NCBI RefSeq assembly: GCF_000512695.2
Contig: NZ_AZRW02000005.1
Coordinates: 159,019 to 223,018, forward strand
DNA length: 64,000 nt
Source of the DNA: Pseudomonas sp. QTF5
GTDB taxonomy: Bacteria > Pseudomonadota > Gammaproteobacteria > Pseudomonadales > Pseudomonadaceae
Direction of reading: 5' to 3'
Shown here piece by piece: positions 52,296 through 60,015 of this stretch; the first letter of the stretch is position 1, and each line of letters starts with the position of its first letter. The notes beneath the pieces were generated by a model that saw only the letters and a program-made list of their open reading frames with translations, searched no databases and had not been told where the DNA came from. The translations under genes were made by a program, and so were the position numbers.

Positions 52296-53344
52296 GGGGT
52301 TTGCTCTGAGTTGGTGGTGCGGACGCGGCACACGTGTTTGTCGACGGTGTAGCCGCCGGTGCGGGTGATGCGGTGTTGGGATGAGGTGATGAGGTAGTGG
52401 CCGCCGAGTTGGCCGGCGGCGGCCAGGGTGATGACGTTGCCGCTGAGCAGATTTGGGCGGCCCATGGCGGTCCAGCTGCCGGTGGTGCGTTCGCGGTTGG
52501 CTTTGACCAGTTCGGCTTTGACTTTTGCTTTGGATTCTTCGGTCGAGGCGCTGCGTTTGCGGCTTTTTTGGGTGTCGCCACTGGTGGTGGTTTTGCTGAT
52601 GCTGCTGGGTACGGCGACGGTTTCGCCGTTCTCGATTTTGTAGGTGAGCAGTTGCTTGTTGGCGGGGTCTTTGTGTTTGAGCTCGATGGCCTGGGGCACG
52701 GTTCTGATTTGGTCGCGCAAGTTCACGTGGCTTAAGTCCTGGAGTATGAGCGTTGCCACTGGCGCGGCGTTGACCAACTCGCTGATGGCGTGGAAGACCA
52801 GGCGCTGGCCGGTGATCTTGAAGGCGTAGTCGTACTCGGCGGCGAGGTTGCGCAGGAAGGTCAGGTCGGCGTCTTGCTGGGTCAGGCGGTCGAGTGGGAC
52901 GGGCTGGATGTTGCCGATCAGTTGTAGGCCCTGGCGCGTGGCGATCTGTTGGGCGATGGCGGCCAGCGTGGTGTTTTCGTAGGCGTGGTGTTGTGTGGTG
53001 CGCAGCGCCGCTTTGATGCCGGTGGCCAGGCCATGGAGGGTGATGGTTGAGGGCGGGCAGTTGAGTTCGACTTCGTCGATTTCGAATCGGCCGAGGGCAC
53101 GCAGGGGCTGACCTTCCCAACCGATGGACAGGGCCAAGCTGTCGCCGTGGCCTGGGTACCATTGATCGCGCCATTGACCTTGAGTGTCTTCGAGCTCGAC
53201 CGCCAGGCTGTCGGCCTGGCCGGTGAGGTAGTCGGTGTAGGACAAGGACAGCAGGTGCTGGCTGACGTTGCGGGTGATGTTGCGCTGCTGGTAGGTGAGT
53301 ACGAAGCGCGCGTGGGGCACCTGTTGGGGAATCATCGCATCCAT
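52292..53344 (-). CDS. Phage late control D / VgrG-like hub protein
   Basis: A 350-aa tail hub protein of the gpD/gp44 family: FVLTYQQRNITRNVSQHLLSLSYTDYLTGQADSLAVEL near residue 13 and LQLIGNIQPVPLDRLTQQDADLTFLRNLAAEYDYAFKI near 140. It forms the trimeric hub under the V spike. I start at 53344 (MDAMIPQQ), overlapping the tail protein X stop by 13 bp. Confidence 0.86.
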   Translation of the reverse strand: MDAMIPQQVPHARFVLTYQQRNITRNVSQHLLSLSYTDYLTGQADSLAVELEDTQGQWRDQWYPGHGDSLALSIGWEGQPLRALGRFEIDEVELNCPPSTITLHGLATGIKAALRTTQHHAYENTTLAAIAQQIATRQGLQLIGNIQPVPLDRLTQQDADLTFLRNLAAEYDYAFKITGQRLVFHAISELVNAAPVATLILQDLSHVNLRDQIRTVPQAIELKHKDPANKQLLTYKIENGETVAVPSSISKTTTSGDTQKSRKRSASTEESKAKVKAELVKANRERTTGSWTAMGRPNLLSGNVITLAAAGQLGGHYLITSSQHRITRTGGYTVDKHVCRVRTTNSEQTP

Positions 53345-53538
53345 GGCGGCAGGTCTTCTGTGGTGGGCAGTGGTTGCAATACGGGGATGGCGAGTGTCAA
53401 TCCGGCGGGCAATGTGGCGCTGATGGGGACATGGGGGTTGGCCTGAACGATCGGCAAATAGCGGTGGGCGTCGCCGTAATAACGCCAGGCCAGTTGGTCC
53501 CAACGTTCGCCTTCGGTGGTGATATGGGCGATGAACAT
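53332..53538 (-). CDS. Tail protein X (LysM-like)
   Basis: A 68-aa protein of the P2 gpX family: TTEGERWDQLAWRYYGDAHRYLPIVQANPHV is a LysM-like fold and LPAGLTLAIPVLQP its second part. It helps hold the hub together. It shares a base with the gene U stop and overlaps gene D. Confidence 0.88.
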   Translation of the reverse strand: MFIAHITTEGERWDQLAWRYYGDAHRYLPIVQANPHVPISATLPAGLTLAIPVLQPLPTTEDLPPWMR

Positions 53539-54419
53539 CAGGCCCTCCGGGTCAAGACGTGCGCGGCCAAGCCGGCCAATCGGGTGTTGGCACCGTCCAT
53601 TGCACTGACGGCTTGGTCGAGGGCGTGGCGGGAGGTGGAAAAGCGATCGACGATGTTGCCTAGGTCGACGGGGTTCAGGCTGGCGCGTGCGCCCATGACG
53701 CTGCCCAGTACCTGCTCACCCAAACGTGATAAATCTGAGCCATTGTCGAGCAGCTTTGCGATGTCGGCTAACCCTTGCAACGGCTCGATGGCCCGCGCCG
53801 TGATGCCGAGTAACTGCGGCACTTGGCCAAAAATCATGACGGCGTTACCGCTCTTGACCGTGTGGTAAAGGTTTTGGCCGGCCTTGAGCATGTTGGCCGC
53901 GGTTTTCGCATGGGCGATCACCTGTTGCGTGGCGCTGGGCGATGGCATCAGGCGCGAGATCAAGCCTGGCGAACCGCTGGTGGCTGCTGACGTACCGCTT
54001 AGGGCTGTGTCGAGTAAACCGGGGTGAACGACTTTACGCGTAAAGGCGCCGTTGTATTCCGCAAGGCTGAGCTGCACGGTGGCCGCTTTGATTTGCCCAG
54101 TGGCCGTGGCACGCCGCAGGGTGTTGCTGATGGTTTTAATGACATAGGCACCCAGGTATTCACCACTGCCCATGACGAAGGCCAACGGTTGGTGTTGGCT
54201 TTTGGCCTGGTGCAATGCGCGCAGCCTTTCTTCGGGATCGCCAAGCACCGGGTGTAACTCGATGGTCAGGTTGCATTCATCCAAGCCTTCGCCCATCCAT
54301 TCCAATAATGGCTTGCCTTGGATGCGCGCATGCTCGGCCCAGTCGGCTGAGCCGCTGTGTTCCATGCCGCTGATGCCGCCCGCGACGGTGAATTCGATGT
54401 CGCCCAGGATCGCAAACAT
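53538..54419 (-). CDS. Phage tail protein U-like (tail completion)
   Basis: A 293-aa protein. The N-terminal 125 residues match the gpU family (MFAILGDIEFTVAGGISGMEHSG, VLGDPEERLRALHQAKSQHQPLAFVMGSGEYLGAYVI). The remainder is helical and Ala/Leu-rich, longer than P2 gpU. It probably sits at the tail end with X and D. Its start shares a base with the tape measure stop. Confidence 0.78.
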   Translation of the reverse strand: MFAILGDIEFTVAGGISGMEHSGSADWAEHARIQGKPLLEWMGEGLDECNLTIELHPVLGDPEERLRALHQAKSQHQPLAFVMGSGEYLGAYVIKTISNTLRRATATGQIKAATVQLSLAEYNGAFTRKVVHPGLLDTALSGTSAATSGSPGLISRLMPSPSATQQVIAHAKTAANMLKAGQNLYHTVKSGNAVMIFGQVPQLLGITARAIEPLQGLADIAKLLDNGSDLSRLGEQVLGSVMGARASLNPVDLGNIVDRFSTSRHALDQAVSAMDGANTRLAGLAAHVLTRRA

Positions 54420-57007
54420 TAGGTCATCCCCTCCTCAGCGGGGCCGTAACTGCGGCGGTGTTTGTCGTGCAGGTAGCGCTCCATCAAGCGCACCCATTCG
54501 GCATAACTGGCGTGCAGGCCTTGGTTGATCTGGTCCATGCCGGCACCGGCAGGCAAATTGATCTGAGGCGAGAAATGGAAGGTCATTTGGCTCGCGGATT
54601 CTGCGGCACCTGCGGCTGACCTTCCGCCAGCGGCGCCCATCCTGCTGGCCTTGGATACCTCTGCTGGATTGGGCGGTGCCATGTCGACTGCGCTTTGTGC
54701 GGCGATGCCCAACGCCGCCTGACGGACCAGGCCAGACTGGGCGCTGATGCCGAGGGCCGCGCCTTCGCTGATGTTGGCGCCGTAACCGATGAAGACCCGG
54801 CTGGGGGACTGGATGCCGAGGGTTTCGGTAAACCACCCCTTAACGGAAGACCCGATGCCCACGACGCTGTCTTTGAGGGCGCCGGCCATGTTGCTGATGC
54901 CGTTGACCAGCCCCGTGATGAGCAGGCCGCCGAACTCGGTGAACGTGCCCGGCAGCTCGACGCCGAAGTAATTCATGACACCGGCAAAGGCTCGATAGAA
55001 CCAGCCGACCGGAGAGAAATTGATGATCAACCCCGCGATGCCGGACAGACCACCACTGAAGCCGGTTTTCACCTCGTCCCACAGACCGGTGAAGAACGTT
55101 TTTATCGGCGCCCAGTGCCGGTAAATCAAATACGCCGCCAGTGCGATGCCGGTAATCAGTAAGCCAATAGGATTCATCATCAAGGCTCTGCCGAGCCAGA
55201 GAATGGCCTGCCCAGCGAGCTTCAGCCCGAACAACAATGTGCCGCCCAACACCTTGCCCAAGAATAAGCCGCCGCGAGCGATCACCCTCAGCGGGCTACC
55301 CAAGGCCCGCGTCATACCGCGCAGGAATAACCCGCTGTATTTCGCCACCGTGAGCAACCCGCCGCCGATACGCGTTAACCCGGTAATCAGGGGCGTAAAT
55401 TTGCCCATCTGCCACAGACTGCGCAGCAAGGTGAATTTGGCGGACAGCATGGTGACGGTGGTGGTCATGGCCACGAACGGCGCCAAGATCAGGTTGACGC
55501 CGTACGCCACGCCAATGAAGGCCATTTTCCCGAGCAGCAGACCGCCCACCAACCCAATGACACCCCGGATCAATTCCGGGTGCTCGCCTGCCCAAGCGGA
55601 GAACGAGCGCATGAGCGGGACGACGGCGCGGCTGACGTCGACAATGGCAGGCAGCAGCGCGTTACCGACCGAGATGCCGATGTCGGCGAGGTTGACGCGC
55701 AGTTCTTTCAATTGCTCTTTGGAACTGCCCATCCGTTTGGCCCAATCATCATCGAGCACGCCTTTATCCGCTGCCGCCTTACTGCCTTGCTTGATACCGC
55801 CAAGGTCTTGCTGGTTGGCTAATGCCGGCCTAACAAAGGACAGCACTTGCTGGTCGGCGAACAGCTCGCCCAGTTTGTAGGCTTCGTCCAGCCGGGCCAG
55901 TGCCGTCTGCCGCTCTTGCTCATCCTTGATGTCCAGCGCCTTGCCATACGCTGCCGCGGCGGCCGGGGCTTTGGTGCCCAAGTGGGCGGTCAGGATTTTG
56001 ATCATCGACTCGACGGGTGAAAGCCCTTCGCTGACCAGGTTTTTCATGCTGCCTTTGAGATCGATACCGGCCTTCTCAAATGACTTGAGCGTCTCGGGTG
56101 CGGTGATTTTTGAAAGGAAGTTTTTGAAGTTGTTGGCGGCCTCGTCATTACTGCCGGCGCCACGGCGGGCGATTTGTAAGGACGCGCCAATCTCTGCCAC
56201 CGCTCGCTCCCCGGTGATGCCCAAGGCGGCAAACTGGGGCGTTAATTGCGGTAGCCACTTGGCCATGTCGGCGAGTTCGAACTGACCACTTTTGCCGGCG
56301 AACGCCAACATGTTCATGGACCGTTCAAGACCCTCGGCGCCAATGCCCAGGTTGTCGTTGAGGGCGATGGCCACCGAACCCAAATTCTCCATGCTGGCGC
56401 GGGTGGCGGTGGCTGTTTTGGCCATGACGGGGGCGTAGGCGGCCAGCTCTTTTGCGCTGGCAATGCCACCCGCAATCAGTATGGCGGTGCCGTTGGCGAC
56501 CTCGGTTTGGGTCTGGTTCCACTTCAATGCGGCGCCGCGCATCACCTGGCTGAGGCGGGTTTCTTCTGCTTCGTCGAAGCCGCCGGTGATGGCGACGTCG
56601 CGGGTCTGGTCCTGAAAGTCGATGGCGGTTTTCATCGACTGAAAAACCGGTACGCCCAACGCCGCGCCAGTGCCGGCCACTTCCATGGCCTGGCCGCGCA
56701 GGTCGCCGCGTTGGGTTTTGAGGGCATTACCGCGGGCGATGCTGGCGGTAAGGCGGTCTTGTTTGACCTTGAGCTGATCAAGGGTGCGGCCCACCGCATC
56801 GTACTGCCGGCGCAGGCGCTCGACACCGGTGCCGCCACGCACCAGGGATGCTGACAGTTCGTTGCCCATCAGCTGCTGCTTGGTCGTGAGGCCATTGATG
56901 GCGCGGCCCAGTTGCTGCACGGTCGATTTGGCCGACCCGAAGGCGGCGTTCAGGCTGCCGGAGACAACTGCTCCAATTTTTAACCCGACGAGGACTTCGT
57001 TAGCCAT
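54419..57007 (-). CDS. Phage tail tape measure protein
   Basis: An 862-aa protein that sets tail length. It has an N-terminal coiled-coil region (RLRRQYDAVGRTLDQLKVKQDRLTASIARG near residue 65), a TP901-type core (NDEAANNFKNFLSKITAPETLKSFEKAG), and several hydrophobic stretches between about 470 and 690. A helical C-terminus has GINEGAALGIS-like repeats (GANISEGAALGISAQSG). Length suggests a tail of roughly 130 nm by the usual 0.15 nm per residue rule. Confidence 0.92.
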   Translation of the reverse strand: MANEVLVGLKIGAVVSGSLNAAFGSAKSTVQQLGRAINGLTTKQQLMGNELSASLVRGGTGVERLRRQYDAVGRTLDQLKVKQDRLTASIARGNALKTQRGDLRGQAMEVAGTGAALGVPVFQSMKTAIDFQDQTRDVAITGGFDEAEETRLSQVMRGAALKWNQTQTEVANGTAILIAGGIASAKELAAYAPVMAKTATATRASMENLGSVAIALNDNLGIGAEGLERSMNMLAFAGKSGQFELADMAKWLPQLTPQFAALGITGERAVAEIGASLQIARRGAGSNDEAANNFKNFLSKITAPETLKSFEKAGIDLKGSMKNLVSEGLSPVESMIKILTAHLGTKAPAAAAAYGKALDIKDEQERQTALARLDEAYKLGELFADQQVLSFVRPALANQQDLGGIKQGSKAAADKGVLDDDWAKRMGSSKEQLKELRVNLADIGISVGNALLPAIVDVSRAVVPLMRSFSAWAGEHPELIRGVIGLVGGLLLGKMAFIGVAYGVNLILAPFVAMTTTVTMLSAKFTLLRSLWQMGKFTPLITGLTRIGGGLLTVAKYSGLFLRGMTRALGSPLRVIARGGLFLGKVLGGTLLFGLKLAGQAILWLGRALMMNPIGLLITGIALAAYLIYRHWAPIKTFFTGLWDEVKTGFSGGLSGIAGLIINFSPVGWFYRAFAGVMNYFGVELPGTFTEFGGLLITGLVNGISNMAGALKDSVVGIGSSVKGWFTETLGIQSPSRVFIGYGANISEGAALGISAQSGLVRQAALGIAAQSAVDMAPPNPAEVSKASRMGAAGGRSAAGAAESASQMTFHFSPQINLPAGAGMDQINQGLHASYAEWVRLMERYLHDKHRRSYGPAEEGMT

Positions 57008-57025
57008 AGTTGCTACGCTTTGGGC

Positions 57026-57286
57026 ATGTTTGAAAAAGCCGCTTTACGCACTGCCAAGATCCTCTATGCACTGGCCATTGGCGCCGGTGTGATCTGGCTT
57101 GCCTGGTTGTGCCTGGTTCACTTGCCGTTGTGGGCGGCGGTGCTGGTGTTTTGTTTAGCGCTGCCACTGCTGGCCTTGGCTGCCGCCCCTGTTGCCGCGG
57201 GCGGCGCGTTGTTGGCCGGGTTGGGTATGGGGCTAGTCAGGCTGATCAGCTACGGGCTTGCTCGTCGAGTTCGAGTCGACGATTGA
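57026..57286 (+). CDS. Small membrane protein antisense to the tail genes
   Basis: An 86-aa protein with a short basic N-terminus, then two or three hydrophobic stretches (ILYALAIGAGVIWLAWLCLV, LWAAVLVFCLALPLLALAAA and a Gly/Ala-rich third), and a basic end LARRVRVDD. Codon choice is good for Pseudomonas. It lies between the tape measure and E' genes on the other strand and overlaps the last 41 bp of E'. No ribosome site is clear. Role unknown. Confidence 0.5.
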   Translation: MFEKAALRTAKILYALAIGAGVIWLAWLCLVHLPLWAAVLVFCLALPLLALAAAPVAAGGALLAGLGMGLVRLISYGLARRVRVDD

Positions 57287-57440
57287 TTTCGCGCTGACAC
57301 ACGTCTACCCAGCGCCAATACTCGACCATGTCGAGCCGGGCGATTTCAGACGGCTGCATTCGCAGCACCAGCAATAACGCCTCGTCCCAGGACTGCAGCA
57401 ACGTCGCCTGCGGCTGCCATTTCCCGCAACACCTCGGTGG
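57246..57440 (-). CDS. Tail assembly E' frame (expected as E-E' frameshift product)
   Basis: A minus-strand frame, open from a TAG at 57441-57443 to TGA 57246-57248, encodes LLQSWDEALLLVLRMQPSEI followed by a Trp-rich stretch EYWRWVDVCQREINRR. This is the pattern of the small P2/Mu-type E' proteins between tail assembly chaperone and tape measure. It overlaps the end of gene E in the +1 (equivalently -2) frame and has no good start of its own; ATG 57359 would give only 37 residues. A Mu-like frameshift is likely. Confidence 0.65.
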   Translation of the reverse strand, partial: PPRCCGKWQPQATLLQSWDEALLLVLRMQPSEIARLDMVEYWRWVDVCQREINRRLELDEQARS

Positions 57441-57660
57441 CTAATTTGGAATCGGCAATGTCGAACTCGCCGAGGTCTTCCAGGGTGATGCCCAGCATCT
57501 TGGCCACGAGCATGTCTTCCATCACGCCTTCGTCTTTGGTCGCTGCCTGCGCGGCGCTGATGTCTTTGCGTTTGAGGCGCGTGATTGGCCGTTGGGTGAC
57601 CATGTCACCGTTGGCGCTTTTGAAGGGAAATTTGAGGGTGAAGCTGAGTGGGTCGGCCAT
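57346..57660 (-). CDS. Phage tail assembly chaperone E
   Basis: A 104-aa protein of the P2 gpE/Mu gp41 type: LSFTLKFPFKSANGDMVTQRPITRLKRKDISAAQAA at the N-terminus and LEDLGEFDIADSKLATEVLREM near residue 66. It chaperones the tape measure, usually as both E and an E-E' fusion. Start at ATG 57660. Upstream, where tube and sheath genes would be expected, the phage genes stop. Confidence 0.82.
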   Translation of the reverse strand: MADPLSFTLKFPFKSANGDMVTQRPITRLKRKDISAAQAATKDEGVMEDMLVAKMLGITLEDLGEFDIADSKLATEVLREMAAAGDVAAVLGRGVIAGAANAAV

Positions 57661-57785
57661 CGTTGGTGCTCCAGGTGGGTTGCTGTTGAAGAGCCCTGAG
57701 CATCGCACTTGGCCGTGGTGCAGACTTTTAATCGACTTTAAAGAGACAGCACTTTTATGCGACCCCTTCGCGGTGCAACGATCAA

Positions 57786-57822
57786 AGCCCTTTACCGAGG
57801 GACAAACCCCCGGTAAAGGGCT
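57786..57822 (-). terminator. Strong hairpin, probable terminator of the DUF6124 gene
   Basis: AGCCCTTTACCG and CGGTAAAGGGCT are a perfect 12-bp inverted repeat, with an extra GGG/CCC inside. On the minus strand it is followed by TTTGATCG, and it lies just past the DUF6124 stop. It also separates that gene from the tail genes. Confidence 0.65.
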
Positions 57823-57828
57823 GAGTAA

Positions 57829-58188
57829 TTACTTAGGTGGCACGAAGTTATCCAGCATTCGATTCACCGCCAGTTCAGCCAGCATGATGACTTGCTGAAG
57901 CGCCAGCAGGGTATTGCGCTGGGTGCCCTCCACCAATGCAGCAATGTCACTGGCCATGACACTGGCCGAAGCCAAGTTCTCACACGTTTGAACCAGCAAG
58001 GCTTCATCGCCGACATCCGGCGCAATCATGTACATGGTGCTGGGTTTGCGGGGGGTGTTCTTGAGCGCTGCCGGGTTGAGGTAGAAATTGAGGGCGCGCT
58101 CGGCGGCTTCATGAAATTTTTTTGAATCGTCAGATTCGTACGGGGATGCCGGATCGGTGTCTGGCGGGTTGGGTGTTACTTTGAACAT
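57829..58188 (-). CDS. DUF6124 family protein
   Basis: A 119-aa soluble protein of a Pseudomonas-specific family. The N-terminus is typical (MFKVTPNPPDTDPASPYESD), followed by KKFHEAAERALNFYLNP, a segment PSTMYMIAPDVGDEALLVQTCE, and a helical hairpin ending RMLDNFVPP. Start at 58188. Its function is unknown; several copies per genome with variable intergenic repeats are common. A decayed copy and related upstream repeats follow at 58330-59034. Confidence 0.8.
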   Translation of the reverse strand: MFKVTPNPPDTDPASPYESDDSKKFHEAAERALNFYLNPAALKNTPRKPSTMYMIAPDVGDEALLVQTCENLASASVMASDIAALVEGTQRNTLLALQQVIMLAELAVNRMLDNFVPPK

Positions 58189-58329
58189 AGATGAAGCTCC
58201 AACTTGCAATATTGAGGAGCCATCACCCTCGCTACCAAACGAAGGGTGGCGGCCATACGTGGGTTGGTAGACCGGTCGAAGTTGGAAAAACCCGGCGCTC
58301 ACAATGGAGCCCCACGCATGACCACCATA

Positions 58330-58503
58330 AAAGCAGAGTCCCGAAAAGAGACTGCATAAGGTGTTGCCATGCGACTTCGTAGCGGGCTACCAAACCCGAT
58401 CACTGTTTTGCAGTGACCGGCAAACGATATAGCCCGCCCCACAGCCGCACAAGCCAGCGGATTCTGGTGCACGCGTAGGTAACGACGCAAGGTGTTGTAG
58501 TCG
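58330..58503 (-). repeat. Structured intergenic element, copy A
   Basis: Hairpins CGGGCTACCAAACCCG (about 58383) and CACTGTTTTGCAGTG (about 58401) are followed by CGGATTCTGGTG and GGTGTTGTAG. The order matches copies B (58867-59034) and C (59800-59957), though A is the most diverged. It lies about 140 bp upstream of the DUF6124 start. Confidence 0.55.
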
Positions 58504-58526
58504 TTAGGACGTAACAGCGGGTGTCT

Positions 58527-58730
58527 TTAAACACGCATCGTTAAACGTGTGAGCGCTTTCAAAAAAACGAGGAAGCGCCTGACAATTTTGGGGTTGTGTT
58601 GCGGCGCGGCCGCACCTGTCGCCCGCTCAAAGTCATGCAGGACGCGCGCGGCGGCGTGGTTTTTTGAATCGAGGATTTGGTAGGAGGATGCCGGATCGGT
58701 CACCGGCGGATGGATAGGACGCTGAACGCT
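58527..58730 (-). pseudogene. Decayed DUF6124 gene copy
   Basis: The minus strand encodes PPVTDPASSYQILDSKNHAA followed by ARVLHDFERATG. This aligns with PPDTDPASPYESDDSKKFHE and AERALNFYLNP of the intact gene. The expected start MFKVTPN and the C-terminal helical half are gone, and the frame ends in unrelated sequence. The nucleotide stretch ATGCCGGATCGGT is shared with the intact copy. Confidence 0.65.
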
Positions 58731-58866
58731 GCGTCGGTCCTTTTGAATGAGCCGTGCAGAGTTGAAAAAGGATGGCAACTGTACGCAGGTAATGGAGTCG
58801 TAGGGGAGCTTCGCAATACCGACTTGCCCGAGGGCACACTGTGTACAGTCACCATCAACATTAGGC

Positions 58867-59034
58867 ATGGAGCTGCCTTTCCCGTCAAAAGAGGCACATG
58901 CAACTTAACGTGCCGCGGGCTGCTCCGCCCGGTCACTGCGGCGGTGACGGGAGATAAGATACCGGCGACCGCTTGGCGAAACAGCCGGCCGATTCTGTGG
59001 CGGGTGTAGGCAATGGCGTTGGGTGTTGTAGCCT
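58867..59034 (-). repeat. Structured intergenic element, copy B
   Basis: Contains CGGGCTGCTCCGCCCG (about 58916) and GTCACTGCGGCGGTGAC hairpins, then TTGGCGAAACAGCCGG, GATTCTGTGG and GGGTGTAGGCAATG. Copy C has the same order with close to 90 percent identity by eye. It lies upstream of the decayed DUF6124 copy. Confidence 0.7.
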
Positions 59035-59097
59035 CACGAAGTCATACAGCGTTGCACCAAGCACGTTCTTCCAAGGCGATTCACCTTGTCTTTACGC

Positions 59098-59631
59098 CTA
59101 GTTCAACTTCTGAGCTTCCAGTTTCGCCAGGAAGTCTCGAATATTGTTCTGTACGGCGCGATTGACTGATTCCTTGAGGCGGACGACACCCGCGAAGGCG
59201 TAGCCTGGAGGGACGATGCCCTGGGTGATGATCGTTTCTTCGAGCAAGGTTTCGCCCGTTTTGCGATTTACCAGCAGGTACTTTGCGGAAGCATCAGTCA
59301 CCATGGTCACGCCAGCTGCCGGCGGATCCAGCTCCTGGATTTTGACGAAAAGATTCACTTTTTTTGTCGACTCGTCGTCGAACACTGAGCTCTTGTTAAT
59401 GGCTTCTACTACTGCCCTTTCCCAGAGTTCGGGAATGCCTTCACCATCGGACGGTACATTTCCTGTTTGCTCATTGGGGGCAGCGAAGGAAACGGATACT
59501 GCACGAAGGTCCGCGTCCACTTTGTGAGTCGAGGGCGAAATACTTGGAACGGAGAAATTCAGCGGGGGTACAGATGTGCAGCCGCTTAGCAAAGCGACCA
59601 GCAATGTACTGACTGCGATCCTTGAGCGCAT
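59098..59631 (-). CDS. Lipoprotein of unknown function
   Basis: A 177-aa protein with a signal peptide and lipobox LLSGCTS, so it is probably membrane-anchored. The mature part has ELWERAVVEAINKSSVFDDE, VNLFVKIQELDPPAAGVTMVTDASAKYLLVNRKTGE and ALAP-like VRLKESVNRAVQNNIRDFLAKLE. The pattern resembles lipoproteins that build a small alpha/beta domain with a C-terminal helix. No role assigned. Start at ATG 59631 with AAGG close upstream. Confidence 0.72.
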   Translation of the reverse strand: MRSRIAVSTLLVALLSGCTSVPPLNFSVPSISPSTHKVDADLRAVSVSFAAPNEQTGNVPSDGEGIPELWERAVVEAINKSSVFDDESTKKVNLFVKIQELDPPAAGVTMVTDASAKYLLVNRKTGETLLEETIITQGIVPPGYAFAGVVRLKESVNRAVQNNIRDFLAKLEAQKLN

Positions 59632-59799
59632 CCTTGTTTCCTTTCTGAAAATGAGTTGAGGCGGGAAAAGCATAGTAGGCGTTAGCCAAAGTCGCCTTTG
59701 TCCCTTGCTAAACGGCAGCAAGAGCTGTCGTTTAGCTCACTTTTTTGCCAAAATAACTCAAACAGCTTTGATCGAGGGTAATTCTCAGAGTTGTCTCTG

Positions 59800-59957
59800 G
59801 TGGAGCTGTCCCTTCGAGAGGCACTACAACCTAATGTGCCACGGGCTGCTCCGCCCGGTCCCTGCAGCGGTGACAGGAGACAAGATAGCGGCGAGCCCTT
59901 GGCGAAACAGCCGGCCCGATTCTGTAGCGGGTGTAGGCAATGACGTTGGGTAATAGC
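59800..59957 (-). repeat. Structured intergenic element, copy C
   Basis: Near-identical to copy B: CGGGCTGCTCCGCCCG, then CTTGGCGAAACAGCCGG, CGATTCTGTAGCGGGTGTAG. It lies in the 384-bp gap 59632-60015 upstream of the lipoprotein gene. The gap also holds a hairpin CTAAACG...CGTTTAG at 59708-59735; no gene is seen in it. Confidence 0.7.
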
Positions 59958-60015
59958 GAGCTTAGAAAAGCTCGCTCGGTACAACTACGTTTGCAACTAG
60001 ACCACCACAAAGGGT

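Noticed and set aside
52292..53174. Long alternative frame running upstream of gene V, opposite-frame to gene D
   Set aside because: It is Arg/His/Pro-rich shadow of gene D; only the part from 52295 downward has gpV features.
58299..58490. 63-codon frame within structured element copy A
   Set aside because: Copies B and C do not keep the frame, so conservation is of the nucleotide structure rather than the peptide.
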